DNA from: Sphagnum compactum
Taxonomy: Eukaryota > Bryophyta > Sphagnopsida > Sphagnales
Direction of reading: 5' to 3'
Assembly: GCA_965153455.1 (NCBI GenBank)
Contig: OZ234496.1
Location: 2,418,001-2,482,000 of the forward strand
DNA length: 64,000 nt
Of the stretch, positions 23,526 to 33,134 are shown in pieces (the stretch's first letter is position 1; each line of letters starts with the position of its first letter). The notes beneath the pieces were generated by a model, which saw only the letters and a program-made list of their open reading frames with translations, did not search any database and was not told the DNA's origin. The translations under genes and the position numbers were made by a program.

Positions 23526-26262
23526 AGCTAAATGAAGAAGAAATTTTGAATTATTGTCCTCCCTACAATACAATACATGTCTTTTCCATTACAACTTCTT
23601 GGAGATAATCTATAGCCAATGTAATTGACTAATCGGAACTACAGAACTTAGTTTTTAAAGATAGTTTGATTACCATTTAAGATTCCATAACGAACGAACA
23701 AAAACACACTACGATATTATATACAAGAAGTGGCAAAAAAATGCTTCGAACTGAGAGTATGATGCATATGAAACATCTTTGCTTATATATAGTAAAGAGA
23801 TTGATTCACTAGTGCAAGATTTGATAGCAGCTAGCGAGTTGGACATGAAGCACATTTCGCTATATGTAGAATGGTCTTTTAGGCTTATCAAACATGCATA
23901 GGAGACAATGTCAAAAACTTCGCTAGTTATAAGGACTTTGAAAAGGAAGAAGAGACAACGCTGGTGGAGGAACAAAGGTCTTGTAGAGGGTCTAAAAAAA
24001 AGATGTTGCCATGGGTGGAAGGCGATTCAATTCAACACATCCACAAAAACGATAAATATCATTGAAACCTCAAGTTACTTTCAATCATTTTTACATAAAT
24101 ATGAAAATTCTTGACATGATAATGCAACACTTCAAATAAAATTTTGTTATATTGGAGCTTGGTGCATTGTTTGATTTGAATATCATTCAATTAAATGTGT
24201 GAAAAGTTGAGGCATATTAGAGTGATTGAAAAGGGAGTTTGAACACATTAGAAAAATATCACTTATCCATGTTCATTACAAAAGGGTTGTGTGTAAAATT
24301 TTATTTTATTTTTTGTTTGTTAGTTTGGTTCTAGCTTATCATGTTATTAAATTGATTTTGAAGTAGCTTTCAATATGTAACTATTATTTATTTGAATGTC
24401 ATAGTTCCAACAAAACATTTGTTGTAAGGTATATGTAGGGAAGGAGATTGTGCAATGTAACATGTAAGGAAAAATCAAAATTCAAGAGAACACAACTTCT
24501 CCAATGTTTAGTAGAATATTATTACAAGGAAGCCTAAAGATTAGTTATTTCAAACCAATGAGCTTGCTAGATTTCATCTTGTAATAAGTGCGTGTAATTA
24601 TACTAATTAAGGTGTTAGTCAATGTGTAATTTCTATTTAAAAATAGGGATGCAACACATGACTTGTGAACTTTATATTCCAATACAACTTTAAATATGAT
24701 ATATTTTTCATAATAAATGTATAAAATTGATTTGACGTATTAAATTTATTTGAAATGAAGATTTTATTGAAGTTAGATCCTAACACAAGGTCAATCTGAA
24801 TTGGAATGCAAAATGTATTAATAGTTTGCCATAATAGGATTCAAAATACTAGCTTAATGATTATAATAATTAAGATCAATTTTATATTTATTTATTTCAC
24901 CTAAAATAATTAGGTTTTGATGTTCATTGTTAAACATCGTGAAAAGGTTAGCCCATAGACACTAAAAGAAAAATTGGAATTTGTAATTGATTTTCGCAAT
25001 TAGTTTTTAGTTGCAAAGGACATTTACAACTAAAATTTTCATCATTTCATCATTGTAAAAATAAAGTTGTGTGCAACACTAGTTGCAAATAACAAGGGAT
25101 TTTGGATGAAGGAAAATTTAAGAAAATATGCTTTCATCCTTTGATTGGGCACATATGTATTGTCACATGCAACTAATATGTGATTATTTTGCTGAACAAT
25201 GAAAGCAAGTGATGTGTTGCCACGTGTCCCAACTTTTAATTATTTAAATATTTATAATTTTATAAATTTAAAATAATCTAAATTGTTCAGTTCATAGTTT
25301 GGATAGTCTTAGATCATGACATGTGGCACAATAAGAATTTATCACATAAAATATTAATTAAAATTTGACCAAAATAAATTCAAAGCTATATTTAATAGGT
25401 AAGCTGATATGTAGGTCCACCTAGGTTAGATACCCACCTAGGTAGGTAGGTAGGTTCTACCTAGCCTACTTAAATAAATAGGTTACACATCAGCTAGATA
25501 TTTATCTAAGTAGTTAAATAGGTTTTACTTAAGCTAAATACCTAGGTAGGTAGGTAGGTAGGTAGCTTAAAGAGGTAAGTAAGCTAGGCATAGGGTTTAG
25601 GGTTTAGGGTTTACAATACAATACCCAGACAACTTTCAATAGAACAGTATTGTCTGGGTATGTATATTATGCAACAAAATGTCTCATATAAAAATATTGC
25701 GAGAACAAGTCTAGCACCAAGCCAGTGGAAGTACAAGGGAAATAAACGAAGCCAAGATCCACATATGACATTTAGTTCACCAGTGCAAACCCGCAAGATG
25801 AGCATAAATGTGCATAACTCAGAAGAAAAGTACCGAAGTGTACATGGGAATAGATTGATGCTAAGTATGAACATTGTGGGTTTCATGTGACATATTTACA
25901 CTCTGCTTGTGTAGTCTTTGCCAGTTACACTATGCTTGAGAAATGATGACTATTCTCTCTGATGGGAATTTTGTCTCCAGAGACTGTAATGGACATTGGG
26001 CACCATTTCATCAGGCTTTAGATTTGCAAATGTTTAGCACATTCATATCCCGCTACGTATATGCTTGGCAGAACCTGTCATAACAGCATCATCATATGGG
26101 TAAAACTGAACTGATCATAAATGCCATCCAAATTGCAATGTGCAAGTGAAATCTCCATGCCTGTGCGTAGAAATATGATTTCAGGTGCTTTGAACAGACA
26201 TACCATGCAGAGTGAAAGCGTTGCACACAAGGAAAGGCTTGTGGCTTCTGAATGCTGCTGAA
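23526..26262. other. AT-rich non-coding DNA
   Basis: It contains GGTA runs (25433-25454 and 25545-25563), paired with ACCTA runs that could form weak hairpins, and a telomere-like motif at 25591-25613. The last few hundred bases would be 3' flank of the Pol III subunit gene. No gene recognised. Confidence 0.5.
25591..25613 (+). repeat. interstitial TTTAGGG motif
   Basis: Just over three TAGGGTT units, the same 23-bp string as at 20023-20045. Confidence 0.85.
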
Positions 26263-27981
26263 TCAGCCTTCTTTCCAGTTGAAGGCACAATCAGGGTTGC
26301 AGCATTTGTAGAATGTAGTCATGGGCTCATCTGCAGAGCGAATTTGGATTTGCATGAAGTATGCTTGTCCATAACTGCACTGTGGGCATGTCACTGCCAG
26401 AAAAGAAAAAGAAAAAAAGGAAAGCTTTAGCCTGGTGAGCATCCATGTACAATAACCACCTATCTCTTCAGCACCAGAAGGAGAAGGGGAAATAAACAGC
26501 AAAGAAAAACCTGGTCCTCATGAAGACTATGAAAGGAAACTTATTGTAACAAGTCCATGGAGAGAGAAGAAATGGTAACCCATCTTATGAAAAGAAAACC
26601 TGGACCTGGGTGGCTCCTGCTACTTCTATGCAAAAGATGTCGCATGGTAGATGAGGCAAGGCCAAACGCAAGCAGACTGTAGGGCTCACAATGAGTGCAA
26701 AAGACATATCTGAAATTGCAGAGAAATCTCTACAACAATTTGAAGGTGACATGAGAATTGAGTGCTGTCATAATTATGAGAGTAGCTCACAAAGTGCCAA
26801 ACCATCAACTTAATCACAAATAGCTGTGATGAGCTGCCATGACTACCCCACTGAATTCATCAGCTCCCAACAGTTGGTGTCGATAAGTATGTAAACAATC
26901 AACCCAAGATCTGGACAAACCTACATTGTACCAAATCTGCATCCTGAGTTTCTGTCACATTTCCAGACGTAATGGGAAGACTTAGCCATGATGTTGGCTA
27001 GCCTCAAGGGATATAGCTAAGAAAAGAAAAATCAACTATTATCCTCATTGAAGCTGCAACAAGCTTGTGAGGGTGAGCTTCATTTCATTTTAGCTTGTTG
27101 CTGTAAGCAAAAGTATCCAAGCCAAACACAGAGAGAGGACTACATGGAGAGTAGTGGTATCTCCTTTAATCTCACAAAAGAGACATGCATGATCAAGATG
27201 CAGACCTAGGATTTAGGTCACTCACTGTAAGGTTTTAACTTTGCTGTTCAGATGGGACAAGGGAGAGAGGGAGAGAGAGATTAGTGCTAAGACTGGTCGA
27301 GGGGAACTCGAATGCATGCTCAGTATTATTCATACACAACTTCACATTCAAGATTTGTGTTGGAAACTAGGAAAGAGTATTATTAGGGTTTAGATTTCAA
27401 GGGAATTTTTGATGGATCCTGTTTTACACTCTGAACAGTCTTGTTGAATGGAGTTTGTTTTTCTGTGTGAAAATGGGGGCTCATGGTTTCAATTCCTTCA
27501 ACAACCCTGCTGCCGAGTTGACAAAGAAAGCCAAACTCAAAAGCCACAAGACAGTCAAGAATGAAGGGAGATAACGATGGTGAAGAACAACAACAACAAC
27601 AAATGTAACACACCTGCGGTTCGGTCCACATTCTTCCAGGCATCTTCACCTCCCAATACATCTGTGACTTCCTTCTGTTTCAGGACCAGTTTCTTCGAGA
27701 TCTGCAGCACCCCAGGAACGTTGCAAGAAAACTTTCTTGCAGCTTAGGATCTTCTTGTGCACCCGTCCACAACAAACTCTGTGTGTGTGTGTGTGTGTGT
27801 GTGTATGCGTCAGATCAAAACAGAGATAGGGAACAACAAACAAGGCATGCCCACAATTCTTACTTACCTTGCGTTCGATGGGAAAGATGTAAGGGCACGT
27901 TGGGCAGAAGAACCGCAACGGCTTGCCCATGCGTGCATTCTCTATCAACAGCAAGTTAGCACATGTTGGACAAAACTCCAT
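26263..27981 (-). CDS. POLR3K: RNA polymerase III subunit C11 (POLR3K/RPC11 homologue)
   Basis: Three exons on the minus strand, 27868-27981, 27614-27701 and 26263-26393, join in phase at GT-AG sites to give 110 residues; the human protein has 108. The N-terminal zinc ribbon has Cys4, Cys7, Cys26 and Cys29 (FCPTCAN...FFCPTCPYIFPI). The linker contains EVTDVLGGEDAWKNVD. The C-terminal TFIIS-like ribbon has Cys70, Cys73, Cys98 and Cys103 with the hallmark RSADEPMTTFYKCC, including the catalytic acidic pair Asp89-Glu90. From family knowledge the subunit sits in nuclear RNA polymerase III and supports RNA cleavage, termination and reinitiation when 5S rRNA, tRNA and other small RNAs are made. Intron 1 (27702-27867) carries a (GT)12 run; intron 2 (26394-27613) carries a copy of the interspersed repeat. 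The start is the only ATG in frame before the first zinc motif. Confidence 0.96.
26715..27160 (+). repeat. interspersed repeat family, copy 2 (longest)
   Basis: It lies in intron 2 of the Pol III subunit gene, antisense to it. Blocks in order: GAAATTGCAGAGAAATCTC, CAACAATTTGAAGGTGAC, GTGCTGTCATAA, GCTCACAAAGTGCCA, GAGCTGCCATGACTAC, TTCATCAGCTCCCAA, TCCTGAGTTTCTGTCAC, GATGTTGGCTAG, ATTATCCTCATTGAAGCTGC, AACAAGCTTGTGAGGG and AGAGAGGACTACATGGA. It is the only copy with nearly all blocks, and so defines a unit of about 440 bp. Confidence 0.7.
27781..27804. repeat. (GT)12 microsatellite
   Basis: Dinucleotide run in intron 1 of the Pol III subunit gene. Confidence 0.95.
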
Positions 27982-28120
27982 TCTCTCTCTATCTGCAACA
28001 CCACAATTTCCGCATGCAAGGAACGACCTTGCGAAACTATGTTCTGCAAAAAGAAGAGAAAAGACAGAAGACCCTTTCGCCAGCAGCTCTGGCGTTCCCC
28101 CCCTTGTCTCTCTATCGCGC

Positions 28121-28137
28121 TAAACCCTAACCCTAAA
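28121..28137 (-). promoter_or_regulatory. telo-box-like motif upstream of POLR3K
   Basis: TAAACCCTAACCCTAAA lies about 140 bp upstream of the POLR3K start codon. In plants AAACCCTAA telo-boxes are common in promoters of ribosomal protein and other translation-related genes. A role here is inferred from position only. Confidence 0.45.
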
Positions 28138-28316
28138 CTGGGGCATCAAGATGCCGATGACCTGGTGGTGGGTCTCATTGTACCTCGTATTCGCTGTAGG
28201 ATGGGTGTGCTCGAGCAAGCATTGCTGGTGCTCCCCACATCCTTGTGAATGAATTACTGCATCCACAAGAGTTTCTAGTGATCCCACGTGCGAAGTCTGA
28301 ACCAGCATCTCTGAGC

Positions 28317-28341
28317 GAGAGAGAGAGAGAGAGAGAGAGAG
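28317..28341. repeat. (GA)n microsatellite
   Basis: About twelve GA units in the divergent upstream region. Confidence 0.95.
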
Positions 28342-28934
28342 CATCACGATTCGTGTACTGTGCAGCTGTCATCCTGCCTCGAATGGCTGTCTGGTGGATT
28401 GCCTCCAAATCTTGCACTGCACTACGTCCGCATCATGAATCACACAGTATGGCGAGGAGGTCTTCTCCGGACCTTCCATGACGTCCTCAAGCTTGGGGTA
28501 AGTTGGAAGTTTCTCTCTCTGCTGATGCTTTAGTAGCAAGCAATTCCTGGAGGATTTGCTGTCGCACCCGAACAACCGATTACTTATGATTCCTTTGCAC
28601 ACACCCAGAAGGAACTGCACAATCTCGCAAAGTGCATGAGGATCTGAGGATCTTCCAATTTGCTAGTCGGATTGAGAAGGTGAGGAGGGAGAGGGATTGA
28701 GGATTTCCAACTTTGCAACATGTCTATTGCTCCATTCCCCATTCATTACTGTGATGTGGTGTGGCAATTGATTTCAGTGCATCTATCTGCTGCATTCAGG
28801 ACAAGCAGCAAACCCAGGATAGCTTTGGCTTCCTTCTCATCAGATGCTTCAGTGTAGCAGGACGACAAGTACAAAAAGGTTAGTGCATCTTGCCAATTCA
28901 TATGTTGGAGTTTGTTTACTGCTGTGTGCCATCA

Positions 28935-29188
28935 TGGCCGTGTTCTTGTGATGGAACCTTGAATCTCCATCTTCTCCACATTTGTATTCCACAAAACCTT
29001 GCACTTTCAATTTTGTCTCTAGAATCTGGTGTATTGGGTTTAGTGTCCATGATCATGGTGTTCTTGTGATGGAACCCTGAATCCCCATATTCTCCACATT
29101 TGTATTCCACAAAACTCTGCACTCTCAATTTTGTCTCTACAAGCTGATGTATTGGGTTTGGTGTCCATTATCATTTTGTTCTTTCATT
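28935..29188. repeat. tandem duplication, 2 units of about 127 bp
   Basis: The unit contains GTGTTCTTGTGATGGAACC, CCACATTTGTATTCCACAAA, CAATTTTGTCTCTA and GTATTGGGTTT, and appears twice with about ten differences. Confidence 0.9.
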
Positions 29189-29310
29189 GTCATTCTTAGA
29201 GAAAAAAGACCAATTATTCTCAGATGGATGGATGGCTTCAACTGGTATCTGTGATTCTAAGGTAGGAATTTTGTCTTGAAAGAAGTCCAGAAAATTGGCA
29301 GTAGGATGTG

Positions 29311-29407
29311 ATGGTCTCTTTGCTTGGATGCAATAGCTTACAGATCTGCAGGCCAAGTTGGTCTCTCTGCTTGGAGGCAATTAGCTCACAGATCTACTGG
29401 CCAAGTT
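29311..29407. repeat. tandem duplication, 2 units of about 48 bp
   Basis: GTCTCTTTGCTTGGATGCAA then GATCTGCAGGCCAAGTT, followed directly by a second copy with a few changes. Confidence 0.9.
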
Positions 29408-30095
29408 CTGATTGATTTCCTGGTCTTTGGTACAGAACTCAGCGTGTCCATAATCAATAGAGATCCACCCTCATTGCAAATGGATATGTATTCAATCTTT
29501 GTCAAAATGTATTTATTGATTGATGATCTGTGAGAAGAGTTGATGGGTTTGAGCTTGTTGTTGGTGTGCAAAGGTGGTTGTTGATTCCTGCAACTACAGC
29601 TTGCTTGAATTTGCTTTATCATCCTCTTTGCTGAACCTGCAAGTAACCAGCAAAGAAGGTGCTCATTTTGAGATTCAGTCGTTCCTGAAATCAGACCTCC
29701 TAGCACTTCCTTTCAAAGAACCCAAAGATCAAATGATATCTTTAGATTCACACTAGTGAATTATGGCATCTCAAGCTTTCTTCTATACTGTGTAATAGAC
29801 TGGGAAGAGGTGGATTTTCTGTACATCTATTGGGTAGGCTGTGAGTATATTTCTGCAGCAATTGCTACCTTTTCTCTTGTGTTTTCATCTTCAACAGTTG
29901 CTTGTACAAGTTTGTTTTTGGGACCTTTCAATCTTTTCTGCATCGAGCAAAGAGATGGGCCTCAGTAGTAGTACATTTCAAAGCTTCTAGACAGTTTTCT
30001 CCCTGGCATGTGTGACCTTTAGAGTTGTCATGGAAGTTTTTAAAAAATATTTATTTGTTTTAATTTTGAATTTTACTTATGTTTGGGAGCCATAG

Positions 30096-32180
30096 ATGAG
30101 TGCAGAGATTAGAAATGGAGATCGAGCTATGAGCAGAGGTAGTGATGTGAAGATTGCAACCTCAGAAATCAAAGCATTGATTGAGATGCAGCAACCTGAA
30201 GATGTATTGTACAGTTTGGAACAGCGAGGTGTCCGCCTAGATGCACCCACATATAGGTCTCTTTTGAGGAGATGTGCCTACACAAGAAATCTGACTGCTG
30301 GCAGGAAGGTGCATGGACATATTGTTGAGACTGGTTTCAAGGCTGATATTTATTTGCAAACTGCAGTCCTGAGTATGTACTGCAAGTGTGGGAACTTAGT
30401 GGAAGCTCACAAGGTTTTTGACACAATGCAACAACGAGATATGTTTGCATGGACCTTGATTCTGGCAGCCTATGCCAAACATGGGTCTGCAAAAGATGGG
30501 TTCAATTTGTATAAACAATTGCATGATGCCGGTGTGAGATGTGACAGGATCATGTATATGAGCATTGTCAGCATGTGTGCAAACCTAGGAGACCTGGAAG
30601 AGGCCAAGGCAGTCTATAATGACATTGCCAAAAGTGGCATCACAGTAGATGCTCTCCTGTCAAATAACCTCATTCATATGTATGCCAGATGTGGGAGTAT
30701 GAAACATGCACATGAAGTATTTAATAGCATGCCAGCGAGAGATGTTGTTTCATGGAATACAATGATTGCTGGGGCAGCTTGGAATGGAAATGCCGAGGAG
30801 GCATTTGATCTCTTTTCACAAATGCAGCAGGAGAGTATGAAGCCTGACTTTATTACTTTCATGAGCCTCCTCAATGTGTGCACAAGTCTGGTAGCTTTGA
30901 AACAAGTACATGACAGCATTATTGAGGCTGGATTGGAGGCAGATGCACATCTTGCAACTGCTGTTGTCAGCATGTTTGTTAAGTGCGGCAGTGCAGAGGA
31001 TGCTCGGTGGGTCTTTGACAAAATGAAGGTGCGGGATATAGTCACATGGAATGCAATGATCGAAGGATATGCTAAGCATGGTCCATATAGGAAAGCTTTA
31101 GAAGTCTATTGTCAAATGCAGGATGAAGGTTTTGAGCCCAATTGTGTGACATTCACTTGCCTTCTTAATGCATGTGCCAACCTAGCATCCCTGCAAGAAG
31201 CCAGATGGGTTCATGCCAGAATTGTTGCAGCAAAACTCGAGTCACATCTTCATGTTGCAAATGGCATGATGAACATGTTTGCCAAGTGTGACAGCACAAA
31301 AGATGCCCGCCAAGTATTTGACAAAATGGAGGTACGGAGTGTGATCTCTTGGAATACAATGATCAATGGATATGCTGAGTGTGGTCCATATATGGAGGCT
31401 ATGGAAAATTTTTCTCAAATGCAGCATGAAGGTGTCAAGCCTGATGCAGTGACCTTCACTGGCCTCCTCAAGGCATGTGCCAACCAAGCATCTCTGCAAG
31501 GAGCCAGATGGGTTCACACCAGGATAATGGCAGCTGCGTTTGAGTCAGATATTCGTGTCAGGAATGGTCTGATTAGCATGTATGCCAAGTGCGGGAGTCT
31601 TGCCGATGCAGCCCATGTCTTCAATGAGATGGAGGAGAGGGATGTAGTTACATATAATGCAATGATTGCAGCTCTTGGGCAGTATGGTCATGGCAGAGAT
31701 GCCCTCCAACAGTTTCATCTGATGATATCTACAGGTTTAAGACCTGATGGTGTAACCTTTGTAGGTGTTTTGTCTGCATGTAGCCATACAGGCCTCGTGG
31801 ATGAAGGACTCAGGTATTTCTATTCTATGTCCAAAGATTACAGTGTCACACCACATGTTGAACATGTCAGCTGTTTGGTTGATCTACTTGGCCGTGCAGG
31901 ATACTTGGTTGAGGCTGAGGAAGTTGTGAACAGAATGCCTCAAACTCCTGTGGGTGCAACATGGGGAGCCTTGCTTGGTGCTTGCAGACTTCATGGGAAT
32001 GTGAAACTAGCAGAACGTGCAGCACAATTTTGGACTCAATTGGAGCCACAAAATGTTGAAGTATATGTCTCCCTTGCACACATCTATCTCACAGCCAGTC
32101 TGTGGCAGGAGGCCATGGCAGTTCAGAAGTTGATGGGGGAGAGGGATCTCAGGAGGCAAGGCCCAGTTGGATTGAGGTAG
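30096..32180 (+). CDS. PLS-type pentatricopeptide repeat protein, E-like end, no DYW
   Basis: An intronless gene of 694 residues. An in-frame TAG directly precedes the ATG at 30096, which fixes the upper limit. From about residue 45 to 620 the protein is built of some 16-17 PPR motifs arranged as cassettes of about 101 residues (MYxKCGxxxxAxxVFDxM, RDxxxWNxMIxGYAxxG, PDxxTFxxLLxACA, ARxVHxxI). The tail LVDLLGRAGYLVEAEEVV, GATWGALLGACRLHGNVKLA and VYVSLAHIYLTASLWQEAM matches the conserved last PPR motifs and E1/E2 region. It stops at RRQGPVGLR, where related proteins continue with a PGxSWIEV block and often DYW. By family knowledge such proteins bind specific organelle RNAs and act in C-to-U editing or maturation; without DYW it would need a partner deaminase. 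The target and organelle cannot be read here; the first 40 residues are not a clear transit peptide. Confidence 0.95.
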   Translation: MSAEIRNGDRAMSRGSDVKIATSEIKALIEMQQPEDVLYSLEQRGVRLDAPTYRSLLRRCAYTRNLTAGRKVHGHIVETGFKADIYLQTAVLSMYCKCGNLVEAHKVFDTMQQRDMFAWTLILAAYAKHGSAKDGFNLYKQLHDAGVRCDRIMYMSIVSMCANLGDLEEAKAVYNDIAKSGITVDALLSNNLIHMYARCGSMKHAHEVFNSMPARDVVSWNTMIAGAAWNGNAEEAFDLFSQMQQESMKPDFITFMSLLNVCTSLVALKQVHDSIIEAGLEADAHLATAVVSMFVKCGSAEDARWVFDKMKVRDIVTWNAMIEGYAKHGPYRKALEVYCQMQDEGFEPNCVTFTCLLNACANLASLQEARWVHARIVAAKLESHLHVANGMMNMFAKCDSTKDARQVFDKMEVRSVISWNTMINGYAECGPYMEAMENFSQMQHEGVKPDAVTFTGLLKACANQASLQGARWVHTRIMAAAFESDIRVRNGLISMYAKCGSLADAAHVFNEMEERDVVTYNAMIAALGQYGHGRDALQQFHLMISTGLRPDGVTFVGVLSACSHTGLVDEGLRYFYSMSKDYSVTPHVEHVSCLVDLLGRAGYLVEAEEVVNRMPQTPVGATWGALLGACRLHGNVKLAERAAQFWTQLEPQNVEVYVSLAHIYLTASLWQEAMAVQKLMGERDLRRQGPVGLR

Positions 32181-33134
32181 AAAGGGCATCTGATTTGGTG
32201 TTGAGTTTTGCTTGAGAGCTGAGAACTTCAAAACAGCAATGGCAACATGATATGCTCTGAACAAGAAGATGACTATGGCACATCTCAAGCACCTTAGTAA
32301 GAAGAGCTGGTCATGTTGTCCAATGAAATCATACCAAGCACTTAGTCATCTGAGTGAAACAATCACCATCCTTGCTGATCAGCTTCTACCTGCATAATGA
32401 GCAGTTGATTGGCTGCTGCCAGTTCTTCAAATGCTGATGTGGATAATATTGGCAAGCAGGGAACCAGGGCACATCTAGTTATCTAGAAGCTGATCTGACT
32501 TACAAATGCACAGGCAAAGTAGTTCCAAGTAATCAGAGCAGCTGATACATGGCAAGGACTTGATGGGGAGTATTTATGCACTGCACCCAAAGGGCTCATC
32601 ACCATGGTAGCTCTGGAGATGACGCTGGCCTCATTTCTACACAAAGATTTTTGTTTGTTCTTGGGGAATGCACCAGATTGATGTACAATTGATTGATCCA
32701 CACAGTGACTGTGCAATGATCTTATATTCAGCTATTCACTTGCTCGGATAAACACCCACTTGAGATCGGAGACTTTGTGGAAACAACTGGTGCATGCAGT
32801 AGATAAACCTCATTGCAATGTAAGCTATTCTAGTTTACCAAGTGCAGTTTGAAGCTATGAATATAGCCAATTCTGTATAAGAAAAAATTCCCCAGGAGGC
32901 AAGGTACCTGCTGAGGGAAGGAAAAATTCAGTTCAGAAATGGCACAAGTCAGACATAATTAGAAACCAAAAAGCAGGAATAGGTAAGTGACAAGGAAGCC
33001 CCTAAAAATGTTACATGCATCAATCTACTAAAGACTTTGGACACCTGGCCACATAGGAACATGTGCAGAACAAGGACACAGAGTCTTGATTCTGGCCTAC
33101 CTGTGCCTGACATGAATGGAACAAAAATGGTCTC
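32181..33134. other. space between convergent PPR and SUF4-like genes
   Basis: Both genes end towards this region, so it should contain two 3' untranslated regions. No further gene or repeat is visible. Confidence 0.6.

Larger units (their letters stand above)
27982..30095. promoter_or_regulatory. divergent upstream region between POLR3K and PPR genes
   Basis: The two genes are transcribed away from each other, so this 2.1 kb should hold both promoters and leaders. It contains a telo-box-like motif (28121-28137), a (GA)n run (28317-28341) and two tandem duplications (28935-29188 and 29311-29407). Frames of 60-106 codons on both strands have no recognisable product. Spliced leader exons for the PPR gene are possible. 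Confidence 0.45.

Noticed and set aside
27757-28248. A 163-codon plus-strand frame
   Set aside because: It covers intron 1 and exon 1 of POLR3K in antisense, includes the GT microsatellite, and resembles nothing.
29324-29968. Plus-strand frames of 60-70 codons upstream of the PPR gene
   Set aside because: They run through the 48-bp tandem duplication, are not conserved families, and are separated from the PPR frame by stops.
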